This document shows, piece by piece, positions 26,902 through 35,152 of a stretch of DNA of 64,000 nt. A program made the position numbers and the translations under genes. The stretch is from Xanthomonas sp. SI (GTDB lineage: Bacteria; Pseudomonadota; Gammaproteobacteria; Xanthomonadales; Xanthomonadaceae). The notes below the pieces were generated by a model, which saw nothing but the letters and a program-made list of their open reading frames with translations, ran no database searches and was not told the DNA's origin. Position 1 is the first letter of the stretch, and every line of letters starts with the position of its first letter. Location: positions 806,001-870,000 of the forward strand of contig NZ_CP051261.1 in the NCBI RefSeq assembly GCF_014236855.1, in the 5' to 3' direction.

Positions 26902-27630
26902 GTGAAGGTGGTGATCGCCGACGACGAACCCCTGGCACGCGAGCGCTTGCGCGCGCTGCTGGCCGAGCATGCCGGCGTCGAGGTGGTGGCCGAGGCCGGC
27001 AATGGCCTGGAAACGCTGCACGCCTGCGCCGAATTGCGTCCGGATCTGGTACTGCTGGACATCGCCATGCCCGGCGTCGACGGTCTGGAGACCGCGCGCC
27101 ACCTGGCCAGCTTCGAGCCGCGCCCGGCGGTGGTGTTCTGCACCGCCTACGACGCGCACGCGCTGTCCGCATTCGAGGCCGCGGCGATCGACTACCTGAT
27201 GAAGCCGGTGCGCGCCGAGCGGCTGGCGGCGGCGCTGGAGCGCGCGCGCACCTTCATGGCCGGCCGCGGCAGCGCTGCGGCGGTGTCGTCGGCGCAGCGC
27301 CGCAGCCACCTGTGCGCGCGCCTGCGCGGCAGCCTGCGGCTGATCGCGGTCGACGACATCCATTACCTGCAGGCCGAGGAAAAGTACGTGGTGGTGCATC
27401 ACGCGCGCGGCGAGGACCTGATCGAGGAGTCGCTGAAGTCGCTGGAAGAGGAATTCGCCGAGCGCTTCGTGCGCATCCATCGCAACTGCCTGGTCGCGCG
27501 CCACGAACTGGTCGAGCTGCGGCGTCTCGGCGAGGGCCAGGTGCATGCGGTGCTGCGCCATGGCAAGCAGCCGCTGGAGGTGAGCCGGCGCTGCGTGGCG
27601 CAGCTGCGGCAGGAGATCCGGCATCTCTGA
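26902..27630 (+). CDS. algR: LytTR-family response regulator, AlgR-like
   Basis: 242 residues. A receiver domain (1-120; D53 in LVLLDIAMPGVDGLE; Lys in YLMKPVRAERL) is followed by a LytTR DNA-binding domain (about 135-240; IHYLQAEEKYVVVHH, ERFVRIHRNCLVARHEL). The start is GTG at 26902, five bases after GAGGTG. This reproduces the AlgR N-terminus, and hemC follows as in Pseudomonas algR-hemC. No FimS/AlgZ kinase is next to it; the upstream gene is an esterase. AlgR regulates exopolysaccharide and type IV pili in pseudomonads; the targets here are inferred only. Confidence 0.9.
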   Translation: MKVVIADDEPLARERLRALLAEHAGVEVVAEAGNGLETLHACAELRPDLVLLDIAMPGVDGLETARHLASFEPRPAVVFCTAYDAHALSAFEAAAIDYLMKPVRAERLAAALERARTFMAGRGSAAAVSSAQRRSHLCARLRGSLRLIAVDDIHYLQAEEKYVVVHHARGEDLIEESLKSLEEEFAERFVRIHRNCLVARHELVELRRLGEGQVHAVLRHGKQPLEVSRRCVAQLRQEIRHL

Positions 27631-27633
27631 AGG

Positions 27634-27661
27634 CCGGGATTGGGGATTGGGGATTCGGGAT
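27634..27661. repeat. GGGATTGGGGATTCGGG intergenic repeat
   Basis: Short tandem of GGGATT(G/C) units right after the algR stop. The same sequence recurs, in either orientation, at 28859-28887, 41199-41227, 43025-43050 and 43111-43140. Confidence 0.75.
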
Positions 27662-27774
27662 GAGTGGCCGGTCGGCTTTGGGATGTGGGATGAACGCGCG
27701 TGCACCTGTGCAAGCGCGGCGATCGGCCGCGCCCGTGGGCCTTCGCGGCAGCGGCCGGTGGCGGCGCTTTCCGC

Positions 27775-27780
27775 GATAAT
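27775..27780 (+). promoter_or_regulatory. -10-like box immediately upstream of hemC
   Basis: GATAAT lies 6 bp before the hemC ATG with no ribosome site between. Transcription from it would begin at or next to the start codon, so a leaderless mRNA is possible. A -35 element is not evident. Confidence 0.35.
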
Positions 27781-27786
27781 GGGTGC

Positions 27787-28710
27787 ATGAAGATCCTGCG
27801 CATCGCTACCCGCAAGAGTCCGCTCGCCCTGTGGCAGAGCGAACATGTCGCCGACCGCCTGCGCCAGGCGCACCCGCAGCTGGACGTGGTGCTGGTGCCG
27901 ATGAGCACCCGCGGCGACGAGGTGCTGGACCGTTCGCTGGCGGCGATCGGCGGCAAGGGCCTGTTCCTGAAGGAGCTGGAGCTGGCGATGCTGCGCGGCG
28001 AAGCCGACTGCGCGGTGCATTCGCTGAAGGACGTGCCGATGGAGCTGGACCCGCCGTTCGTGCTGCCGGCGATCCTGGCCCGCGCCGATCCGGCCGACGC
28101 GCTGATCTCCAATCTCTATGCGTCGCTGGAGGCGCTGCCGCTGGGCGCGCGGGTGGGCACCTCGTCGCTGCGCCGGCAGGCGCAACTGCGCGCGCGGCGC
28201 CCGGACCTGCAGTTGCTGGACCTGCGCGGCAACGTCAACACGCGCCTGGCCAAGCTCGACAACGGCGGCTACGACGGCATCGTGCTGGCCTGCGCCGGCT
28301 TGCAGCGGCTGGGCCTGGAGGCGCGCATCACCCAGCGCCTGCAGGCGCCGGACTGGTTGCCGGCGCCGGCGCAGGGCGCCATCGCGGTGGAATGCCGCGG
28401 CGACGACGCGGCCGCGCTGGGCCTGTTCGCCGCGCTCGACGACGCCGCCACCCGCAGCTGCGTGGAGGCCGAGCGGGCGATGAACCGGGCGCTGCACGGC
28501 AGTTGCCACGTGCCGGTGGCCGCGTTCGCGCAGTGGCAGGGCGAAGACCTGCTGCTGCAGGGCATGGTCGGCGGCGTCGCCGACGGGCGCCTGGTGCGCG
28601 CCGACCTGCAGCGCAGCGCGCAGGACCCGCAGGCGCTGGGCGAGGCGGTGGCCGAAGCGCTGCTCGGCGCCGGCGCCCGCGAACTGCTGGACGCCGCACT
28701 GCCGGCTTGA
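27787..28710 (+). CDS. hemC: Porphobilinogen deaminase (hydroxymethylbilane synthase)
   Basis: 307 residues, standard length. It polymerises four porphobilinogens into hydroxymethylbilane in haem/siroheme synthesis. Diagnostic segments: [67 protein letters not shown], and the dipyrromethane-anchoring Cys (C240) in [13 protein letters not shown]. The product feeds the siroheme used by NirB at the other end of the window. It is followed by a REP pair. Confidence 0.97.
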   Translation: MKILRIATRKSPLALWQSEHVADRLRQAHPQLDVVLVPMSTRGDEVLDRSLAAIGGKGLFLKELELAMLRGEADCAVHSLKDVPMELDPPFVLPAILARADPADALISNLYASLEALPLGARVGTSSLRRQAQLRARRPDLQLLDLRGNVNTRLAKLDNGGYDGIVLACAGLQRLGLEARITQRLQAPDWLPAPAQGAIAVECRGDDAAALGLFAALDDAATRSCVEAERAMNRALHGSCHVPVAAFAQWQGEDLLLQGMVGGVADGRLVRADLQRSAQDPQALGEAVAEALLGAGARELLDAALPA

Positions 28711-28740
28711 GCGCAGGCCGGCACACATCCGGCAGCCAAC

Positions 28741-28810
28741 CTGTAGGACCGGCTTCAGCCGCGACAGGTTTTGCCGATGGTGCCTGTCGCGGCTGAAGCC
28801 GCTCCTACAG
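28741..28810. repeat. REP inverted pair after hemC
   Basis: Two arms, 28741-28768 and 28783-28810, of the GTAG-headed REP (one arm GGACC instead of GGAGC) face each other across a 14-bp loop. They lie between the convergent hemC and DUF481 genes, so they could end both transcripts. Confidence 0.85.
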
Positions 28811-28858
28811 AACCGCCGTCAGCTGAACGCCGAGGCCCAAGCGGCGCCTGCCGTTACG

Positions 28859-28887
28859 AATCCCGACTCCCCAATCCCGAATCCCGG
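28859..28887. repeat. CCCAATCCCGAATCCC intergenic repeat
   Basis: Reverse-orientation copy of the GGGATTGGGGATTCGGG repeat, 6 bp beyond the end of the DUF481 gene. Confidence 0.7.
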
Positions 28888-28893
28888 CCTCAC

Positions 28894-29682
28894 TCACTTG
28901 AACTTGTAGACCACATTCATCGTAGCCAGCGTATCGGTCTTCTTCTTGTCGTCGCTGACATCGCTGTTGTGACGCGCCTGCCAGCCGGCCTTCAGCGCCA
29001 GCCGCGAGTTCATGCTGACCGAGATGCCCAGGTCGTTCTGCGCGAAGGTGTTGTAGGAACCCGACTCGACCAGCAGGGTATTGGCCAGCTCGGTGTTCTC
29101 GGTCAGGCCGTACTTGAAGTCGACCAGGCCGCGGCCGATCAGCCCGGTTTCGGTGCGGTCCTCTTCCACGTCGTGGGCGCGGCGCACGCCGGGGCCGATC
29201 TGCACGTCCAGGCTGCGGTGGTCGCCGTCCATGATCCGCGTGCCGTAGCCGATGCCGATCGTGGCCAGGCGGTCGTAGGTGGCGAAATCGTCGCGCTCGT
29301 AGCGCAGCGAGGCGGTCAGCTGGCGGTGCTCGCCCAACTGCAGCGCGCTGCCGGCGCTGCCGGTGTAGCGGTTGGAGGTAGTCTGGCGCACGCGTTCGGT
29401 GCTGCCGTCGTCGTTGGTATTGGTGTACTCGGCGCTGGCGCGCAAGGCGAACAGGTCGATGCTGTGGATCCAGTCGCCGTCCAGGTACTGGCCCTTGAGC
29501 CTGCCGTTGAAGCTTTCGTTGGAACTGTTGCCGCGCGAGGAGGAGAGTCCCAGCTCGCCGGAGCCGCTCCACGGTGAACTGCCCGGTTCCGCCGGCGGGG
29601 CGGGCACATCGGCGGCCAGGGCCGTGGAGGTGCACAGCAGCAACAAGGTGATGGCGGATACTACGGTGGCGCAGCGGGGCAT
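28894..29682 (-). CDS. DUF481 (YdiY-like) outer-membrane-type protein
   Basis: 262 residues with a clear signal peptide (MPRCATVVSAITLLLLCTSTALA). The mature part alternates polar and hydrophobic residues and ends NVVYKFK, as in small beta-barrels; GELGLSSSRGNSSNESFNGRLKG is the DUF481 opening. Homologues such as YdiY are salt- or acid-induced outer membrane proteins of unknown role. The ATG has a GGAGAG ribosome site. It is divergent from the WYL regulator across a 194-bp gap containing a LacI-like palindrome. Confidence 0.88.
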   Translation of the reverse strand: MPRCATVVSAITLLLLCTSTALAADVPAPPAEPGSSPWSGSGELGLSSSRGNSSNESFNGRLKGQYLDGDWIHSIDLFALRASAEYTNTNDDGSTERVRQTTSNRYTGSAGSALQLGEHRQLTASLRYERDDFATYDRLATIGIGYGTRIMDGDHRSLDVQIGPGVRRAHDVEEDRTETGLIGRGLVDFKYGLTENTELANTLLVESGSYNTFAQNDLGISVSMNSRLALKAGWQARHNSDVSDDKKKTDTLATMNVVYKFK

Positions 29683-29725
29683 GGCTTTACTCTCCGGTTG
29701 AGGACGCAGCCTTCGGCTAACGAAA

Positions 29726-29739
29726 TGGAAACGATTTCA
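29726..29739. promoter_or_regulatory. LacI-like palindrome between the DUF481 and WYL genes
   Basis: TGGAAACGATTTCA: five of seven base pairs are symmetric around a central CG, the usual form of LacI-family operators. It lies 44 bp upstream of the DUF481 start. No LacI-type regulator is encoded in the window. Confidence 0.35.
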
Positions 29740-29863
29740 TCATACCGGATCTACATGACGCCCCGGCCGCGGCCCGGCCCCGGCTTCATCGCCGGTTCGG
29801 CCGCGCCGCCGCAGTTCGGGCGCGCGAGCGGCCGCGGCGCGTTTTTCCGCCACGGACTTCGGA

Positions 29864-29869
29864 CATAAT
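29864..29869 (+). promoter_or_regulatory. -10-like box immediately upstream of the WYL regulator
   Basis: CATAAT ends 7 bp before the ATG at 29877, with TTTTTC about 16 bp further upstream as a weak -35. The spacing suggests a leaderless transcript. Confidence 0.35.
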
Positions 29870-29876
29870 CGGGGCC

Positions 29877-30848
29877 ATGGACCGCTACGAACGCATCAAT
29901 GCTCTGCACCGGCTGCTCAAGTCCGCCCGCTATCCGGTGACGGTGGCGCGGCTGCAGGACGAATTGAGCTGCTCCCGCGCCACCGTCTACCGCGACCTGG
30001 CGTTCCTGCGCGATGCGCTGATGGCCCCGGTCGAGGGCGACGGCGAGGCCGGGTTCCGCTACGAGTCCGGCGAGAGCGACCGCTTCGAACTGCCCGGGCT
30101 GTGGCTCAGTTCCGAGGAACTGCACGCGCTGCTGGCCTCGCAGCAGTTGCTGGCGCGGACCGGCGGCGGGGTGCTTTCCTCGGTGCTGGCGCCGCTGCAG
30201 CAGCGCATCGAGAGCCTGCTGGCGGCGCAGGCCGGGGCCACCCACTGGCCGGTGGAGCGGGTGCGGGTGATCCCGCACCGCGGGCGCAAACTCGACGAGG
30301 CCAGTTTCCGCACCGTCGCCTCGGCGGTGCTGGAGCGCAAGCGGCTGTCGTTCGACTATCGCGCGCGTTCCACCGACGAATCGACCAAGCGCACGGTGTC
30401 GCCGCAGCGCATCACCCACTACCGCGACAACTGGTACCTGGACGCCTGGGACCACGGCCGCGACGCGGTGCGCAGCTTCGCGGTGGACCGTATCAACCAT
30501 GCGCGGCTGCTCGACCAGGTGGCGCAGGACGTGGCCGACGAGGAGCTGGACTCGCAGCTGGCGGCCAGCTACGGGATCTTCTCCGGCGCGCCCAAGGGCT
30601 GGGCGACGATCGTGTTCAGTCCCAAGGCGGCGCGCTGGGTCGCCGACGAGCACTGGCATTCCAAGCAGCAGGGGCGCTTCCTGGCCGACGGCCGCTACGA
30701 ACTGAAGGTGCCGTACAGCGTCTCGCGCGAGTTGCTGATGGACGTGCTGCACTACGGCTCGGACGCGGAAATCGTCGAGCCGCGCTCGCTGCGCGAACAG
30801 GCCAAGTCGCTGCTGTCGCTGGCGCTGAGCAACTACAGCGACGACTGA
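29877..30848 (+). CDS. WYL-domain transcriptional regulator
   Basis: 323 residues. An N-terminal helix-turn-helix of the HTH_11/DeoR-like type (residues 1-60; RYPVTVARLQDELSCSRATVYRDLAFL) is followed by a WYL domain (about 145-215; RLSFDYRARSTDESTKRTVSPQRITHYRDNWYLDAWD) and a WCX-like C-terminus. WYL proteins sense ligands or nucleic acids and control stress, DNA-damage or defence genes. No defence system is adjacent, and the gene stands alone between a divergent DUF481 gene and a REP pair. Confidence 0.92.
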   Translation: MDRYERINALHRLLKSARYPVTVARLQDELSCSRATVYRDLAFLRDALMAPVEGDGEAGFRYESGESDRFELPGLWLSSEELHALLASQQLLARTGGGVLSSVLAPLQQRIESLLAAQAGATHWPVERVRVIPHRGRKLDEASFRTVASAVLERKRLSFDYRARSTDESTKRTVSPQRITHYRDNWYLDAWDHGRDAVRSFAVDRINHARLLDQVAQDVADEELDSQLAASYGIFSGAPKGWATIVFSPKAARWVADEHWHSKQQGRFLADGRYELKVPYSVSRELLMDVLHYGSDAEIVEPRSLREQAKSLLSLALSNYSDD

Positions 30849-30879
30849 GGCGTTCGCGCCGCCGCTGCCGTCGTTTTTT

Positions 30880-30955
30880 TGTAGGAGCGGCTTCAGCCGC
30901 GACAGGCATTATCGATAGCTGATACCGCCTGTCGCGGCTGAAGCCGCTCCTACAG
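30880..30955. repeat. REP inverted pair supplying the stop codon of the HxlR gene
   Basis: GTAGGAGCGGCTTCAGCCGC faces its reverse complement across a short loop, between two convergent genes. A run of seven Ts (30874-30880) precedes it. The minus-strand HxlR gene ends with TAG at 30950-30952, which is the GTAG head of the right arm, so the repeat overlaps coding sequence. Confidence 0.85.
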
Positions 30956-31372
30956 TGTGTCCGGCGGGTTGCCGCCGCTCAGGATGGCGCCGATGTTGCT
31001 CTCGATCCAGTCCACCAGCGCCTGCACATGCGTCGCCGCGTCTTCGCCCAGCGGGGTCAGCGCATATTCCACATGCGGCGGGACCACCGGATAGGCGGTG
31101 CGTTGCACCAGGCCATCGGCTTCCAGCGCCTGCAGGGTCTGCGACAGCATCTTCTCGCTGACCCCTTCGAGCTTGCGGCGCAGGTCGCCGAAACGATGCG
31201 TGCCCTTGCGCAGCGCCACCAGCACCAGCACGCCCCAGCGGCTGGTCACATGGCTGAGGACGGCGCGCGAGGGACAGTGTTGCGCGAACACCTGGCCGCG
31301 GTTGGGATCCGTGGCGGGGACACGCGGCGCAGTGCAGGGGATGTCGGAAGGAACGCTGGCCAATCGGTGCAC
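30950..31372 (-). CDS. HxlR-family transcriptional regulator
   Basis: 140 residues. It is a winged-helix HxlR protein: CPSRAVLSHVTSRWGVLVLVALRKGTHRFGDLRRKLEGVSEKML and LEADGLVQRTAYPVVPPHVEYALTPLG are the family core (each shown in parts). The single Cys of CPSR is the redox-sensitive position in many HxlR members. The N-terminal 30 residues are non-conserved, so the start may be further in. Targets are not evident; lipocalin lies upstream in the same direction with a 102-bp gap. The stop codon lies inside a REP element. Confidence 0.9.
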   Translation of the reverse strand: MHRLASVPSDIPCTAPRVPATDPNRGQVFAQHCPSRAVLSHVTSRWGVLVLVALRKGTHRFGDLRRKLEGVSEKMLSQTLQALEADGLVQRTAYPVVPPHVEYALTPLGEDAATHVQALVDWIESNIGAILSGGNPPDTL

Positions 31373-31474
31373 CTGTCTGGGGGACGGACCGGCCCGATCA
31401 TACGGGGGCCGGCTGGCGCCCCGCTGAGCGGCAGGCGATGGCGGTGCAACCTATTCGGGAATCGGCGGTACGGC

Positions 31475-32056
31475 TCAGGGCTTGCTCGGCACTTCGAAGC
31501 CGAGCTTGCCGACCTGGTCGCGGCGCTGCGCCACGCGCTTGAGCTTGTCCACCTTGATCCCGTAATCGTGGTCCAGCTTGCCGACCAGTTCGCGATACTG
31601 CTTGTAGTCCATGTCCGGCGTGCGCGAGAACACCCAGGCCAGGTCGCGGCCGGGATAGTCGATCAGCGCCCAGGAATAGTCCGGCGCCACTTCGAGAATG
31701 CGGTATTTGGTCGGGACAACCGCGAAGAACCAGGTGGTCCAGCGGCGGTCGCCGCTGCCTTCCTTGACCGTGGCGCGCGAGGTGACTTCCTTGACCGGCT
31801 CGTCGAAGCCTTCGCGGTACTGGTAGCGCACGCCGATCTTGCCGTCTTCTTTGAGCGTGTACTCGTCGCTGCTGGCGACATGGCCGCGCTCGGCGAAATA
31901 GGGCACGTGCGCGATCACGTACCAGCGGCCCATGAAGCGCTGCAGGTCGATCGGCGGCTGCGAGGGTTCTTGCTCCGGGGATTTCGCCCGCGCCGCCGGC
32001 AGGGGAACGGCCATGCCGAGCAGCAGCACGGAGGCGAACAGGGAAAGCAGGCGCAT
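31475..32056 (-). CDS. Lipocalin (Blc-like), periplasmic or outer-membrane
   Basis: 193 residues. The signal peptide MRLLSLFASVLLLGMAVPLPAARA has no lipobox Cys, so the protein is probably soluble in the periplasm rather than lipid-anchored like E. coli Blc. Lipocalin motifs: the GxW of FMGRWYVIAHVPYFAERG, then RYQYREGFDEP and WVFSRTPDMD. It binds lipids or small hydrophobic compounds, possibly in membrane repair. It is divergent from a small membrane protein gene. Confidence 0.9.
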   Translation of the reverse strand: MRLLSLFASVLLLGMAVPLPAARAKSPEQEPSQPPIDLQRFMGRWYVIAHVPYFAERGHVASSDEYTLKEDGKIGVRYQYREGFDEPVKEVTSRATVKEGSGDRRWTTWFFAVVPTKYRILEVAPDYSWALIDYPGRDLAWVFSRTPDMDYKQYRELVGKLDHDYGIKVDKLKRVAQRRDQVGKLGFEVPSKP

Positions 32057-32188
32057 AGGGCAAGGATCCGGGGCTTGAAGAGACACGCTACCCAGTATCG
32101 GGCGAAAGTGATGTCAATAGTGGGTCGCAGCCGTTGAGATGGCCGCGCGGCAGGCTGCACGTCTCAGCCCTGCTCCGGAGTCGCCGCC

Positions 32189-32491
32189 ATGCCGATCGCC
32201 CGTTCGTCCCGCCCCGCTCACGCCCCGCACCCCGCCCTGCGTCGCCTGGTGCGGCAGGCGCTGCTCGCCGGCCTGGCCCTGGTGCTGGTGTGGCCGGCGG
32301 CGCGCGGCTGCAGCGAATGGCTGGGCTGGCGGCCGCTGTGGCTGCTGGGCATGCCGCTGAGCGCGTGGTGGGCGCTGCACCGCTTCCCGCTGCCGCTGCG
32401 GCCGTTGCGGCGGGTCCTGGCGCGGGTGCGGCCACGGGTGCAGGCGCGGCGCCGGCGTGTGCCGGCCTGGCGGGTCAGCCGCGCAGCCTGA
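32189..32491 (+). CDS. Hypothetical small membrane protein
   Basis: 100 residues. One or two hydrophobic stretches (LAGLALVLVWPAARG; PLWLLGMPLSAWWAL) lie between Arg-rich ends; the tail is strongly basic (RRVLARVRPRVQARRRR). No family is recognised. GC-rich third positions suggest a true gene; there is no neighbour in an operon. Confidence 0.5.
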   Translation: MPIARSSRPAHAPHPALRRLVRQALLAGLALVLVWPAARGCSEWLGWRPLWLLGMPLSAWWALHRFPLPLRPLRRVLARVRPRVQARRRRVPAWRVSRAA

Positions 32492-32557
32492 CCTTCGGCA
32501 GGGGAGGGCTGCGGCCCTGCATGCTACGGTTCCGGGCTGTTCTCCTGGACGTGACCC

Positions 32558-34663
32558 ATGCCCTCTCTTGCCCATGCCTGCCTGCTCGCCGGACTGATCG
32601 TCTCCGGCACCGCCGCGGCGAAGGAAACCGCGATGCCCCAAGATTCCTATGCCTGGCTAGAAGACGTCACCGGCGCCAAGCCGCTGGACTGGGTCAAGGC
32701 GCAGAACGCCAAGACCGAGGCGCGGCTGACCGCGCAACCGGGTTTCCAGGCGCGCGAGGCCGGCATCCGCGAAGTGCTGGATTCCGACGCGAAGATCCCG
32801 GCGGTGCAGAAGATCGGCCCGTACTACTACAACCTGTGGAAGGACCGCGAGCACGAGCGCGGCCTGTGGCGGCGCACCACCCTGGACGAATACCGCAAGC
32901 CCGAGCCGAAGTGGGAGACGGTGCTGGACCTGGATGCGCTGAACAAGGCCGAGGGCGAGAACTGGGTGTGGCATGGCGCCGACTGCCTGCGCCCGGACTA
33001 CCGCCGCTGCCTGATCGCGCTGTCGCGCGGCGGCGCCGATGCCGACGTCACCCGCGAGTTCGACCTGGGTTCCAAGCAGTGGGTAAAGGACGGCTTCTTC
33101 CGTCCCGAGGCCAAGGGCGGCCTGGGTTGGATCGATGCCGATACCGTCTACCTCTACACCGATTTCGGCGCCGGTTCGCTGACCAGCTCCGGCTATCCGC
33201 GGGTGGTCAAGCAGTGGAAGCGCGGCACCCCGCTGCAGAGCGCGAGCCTGGTCTACGAAGGCAAGCCGGAAGACATGTACATCGCCGCGATGCACGACGA
33301 CACGCCCGGCTACGAGCGCGATTTCGTCAGCCGCACGCTGGCCTTCTATAACGACGAGATGTACCTGCGCGGCGCCGACGGTCGCCTGCGCAAGATCGAC
33401 GTGCCCAACTCGGCCAGCAAGCGCGTGCACCGCGAATGGCTGACCCTGCAGTTGCGCGATCCGTGGACCGTGGACGGCACCACCTATCCCGCCGGTGCGC
33501 TGCTGGCCGCCAAGTTCGACGACTTCATGGCCGGCAAGCGTGCGTTCCGGGTGTTGTTCACGCCGACCGACAGCACCTCGCTGGAGGGATTCGCGTGGAC
33601 CAAGTCGACGCTGGTGCTGAACGTGCTGGACGACGTCAAGAGCCGGCTATGGGTGCTGACTCCGGGCGACGGCGAGTGGGCGCGCGCGCCGTTCCCGGTC
33701 GGCGACCTGGCCTTCGGCAGCATCAGCGTCGATGCGGTCGATGCCGACGAGAACGATCAGGTGTGGCTGACCTCCACCGATTTCCTGACCCCGACCACGC
33801 TGATGCTGGCCGACGTGCAGCGCGGCCCGCAGAGCATCGAGACGCTGAAGGCGATGCCGAGCTTCTTCGATGCGTCCAAGGACGCGATCGAGCAGCACTT
33901 CGCGGTGTCCAAGGACGGCACCAAGGTCCCGTACTTCCTGGTCCGGCCCAAGCAACTGAAGCTGGACGGCAGCCATCCGACCCTGTTGTACGCCTACGGC
34001 GGCTTCGAGGTCTCGATGACTCCGTTCTACTCAGGCGGCCTCGGCCGTGCCTGGCTCGACCAGGGTGGCGTGTACGCGCTGGCCAACATCCGCGGCGGTG
34101 GCGAGTATGGCCCGCGCTGGCACCAGGCGGCGCTGAAGCAGAACCGGCACAAGGCCTACGAGGACATGGCGGCGGTGGCGCAGGACCTGGCCGCGCGCAA
34201 GATCACCTCGGCCAAGCATCTGGGCGTGCAGGGCGGCAGCAACGGCGGGCTGATGGCCGGCAACATGCTGGTGCAGTACCCGCAGTTGTTCGGTGCGGTG
34301 GTGGTGCAGGTGCCGCTGCTGGACATGAAGCGCTACAGCCATCTACTGGCTGGCGCTTCGTGGATGGCCGAGTACGGCAATCCGGACACCGATGACTGGA
34401 AGTACATCCAGACCTTCTCGCCGTACCACCTGTTCGATCCGAAGAAGACCTATCCGCCGGTGATCTTCCTGACTTCCACCCGCGACGACCGGGTGCATCC
34501 GGGCCATGCGCGCAAGATGGCGGCGAAGATGATCGACGCCGGCAAGGACGTGAGCTATTACGAGAACACCGAGGGCGGCCACGGTGGCGCGGCCAACAAT
34601 GCGCAGGCTGCGCATATGCAGGCGCTGGCGTATGGGTTCCTGTGGGAGCGGCTGAAGGATTGA
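32558..34663 (+). CDS. Secreted prolyl oligopeptidase-family (S9A) serine peptidase
   Basis: 701 residues with an N-terminal signal (MPSLAHACLLAGLIVSGTAAA). The N-terminal beta-propeller begins with YAWLEDVTGAKPLDWVKAQN; the C-terminal alpha/beta hydrolase has S561 in GGSNGGLMAG, Asp near 643 (SRDDRVHPGHA) and H675 (EGGHGGA). It cleaves short peptides after proline or related residues, here likely in the periplasm. A second S9A peptidase with a signal peptide lies two genes on; the two are different subfamilies, not a recent tandem copy. Confidence 0.93.
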   Translation: MPSLAHACLLAGLIVSGTAAAKETAMPQDSYAWLEDVTGAKPLDWVKAQNAKTEARLTAQPGFQAREAGIREVLDSDAKIPAVQKIGPYYYNLWKDREHERGLWRRTTLDEYRKPEPKWETVLDLDALNKAEGENWVWHGADCLRPDYRRCLIALSRGGADADVTREFDLGSKQWVKDGFFRPEAKGGLGWIDADTVYLYTDFGAGSLTSSGYPRVVKQWKRGTPLQSASLVYEGKPEDMYIAAMHDDTPGYERDFVSRTLAFYNDEMYLRGADGRLRKIDVPNSASKRVHREWLTLQLRDPWTVDGTTYPAGALLAAKFDDFMAGKRAFRVLFTPTDSTSLEGFAWTKSTLVLNVLDDVKSRLWVLTPGDGEWARAPFPVGDLAFGSISVDAVDADENDQVWLTSTDFLTPTTLMLADVQRGPQSIETLKAMPSFFDASKDAIEQHFAVSKDGTKVPYFLVRPKQLKLDGSHPTLLYAYGGFEVSMTPFYSGGLGRAWLDQGGVYALANIRGGGEYGPRWHQAALKQNRHKAYEDMAAVAQDLAARKITSAKHLGVQGGSNGGLMAGNMLVQYPQLFGAVVVQVPLLDMKRYSHLLAGASWMAEYGNPDTDDWKYIQTFSPYHLFDPKKTYPPVIFLTSTRDDRVHPGHARKMAAKMIDAGKDVSYYENTEGGHGGAANNAQAAHMQALAYGFLWERLKD

Positions 34664-35152
34664 AGGTTCGGTAGCGGACGGCCGCAGCGATGCGGCCGCC
34701 CCGCTGCGAGCGTTTGCAGTTCTGGCAAGGTGGGGGTAACTCCAGGGCCTGAGCAACGGCAAAGGCTTGAGCAACAGCAAAGGCTTTCGCGCCCTCGGCG
34801 CGAGTCACTTTTGTCTTGGCAAAAGTAACCAAAACCGCTGTCGCCGACACGAGCCGATGCGATAAAGCCACATCGGTTCCCTGCGCTCCTCGGCACAAGC
34901 GGCACGGCGCCCAAACTCGCTTCGCTCAAACAAGGGCGCCTCTTCGGCCGCTTGCGCCTGCGGTGCTCGGCTCGCTTTAAGGCGAAGACAATCAAAAGCC
35001 AGAGCTACAGCCAAGGCCACAGCCACAGCCACAGCAAAAACCAAAGCCAAAGCCAAAGCCATGACGGCGTTGGCTACGCGATGTGGCAGCTGGTGATCTT
35101 TCGCCTGGTTTCGGTCTGCAAGGTCATTGCGATCGGCAGCACCTGAGGGCGC
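34664..35152. repeat. Intergenic block of simple repeats
   Basis: No gene is seen. The region holds AGCAACGGCAAAGGCTT-like repeats (34752-34785), a block GAGTCACTTTTGTCTTGGCA with AAAGTAACC (about 34800-34832), and an AGCCAC/AGCCAA hexamer tract (34993-35061). A CCCAAACTCGCTTCGCTCAA segment near 34911 resembles an interspersed sequence I have seen in several gamma-proteobacteria. It lies between convergent genes. Confidence 0.6.

Noticed and set aside
34805..35062. 85-codon minus-strand frame beginning with a (ALALA...VAVAVA) repeat peptide
   Set aside because: It is produced by the AGCCAC/AGCCAA tract and the interspersed block; no ribosome site or family match.
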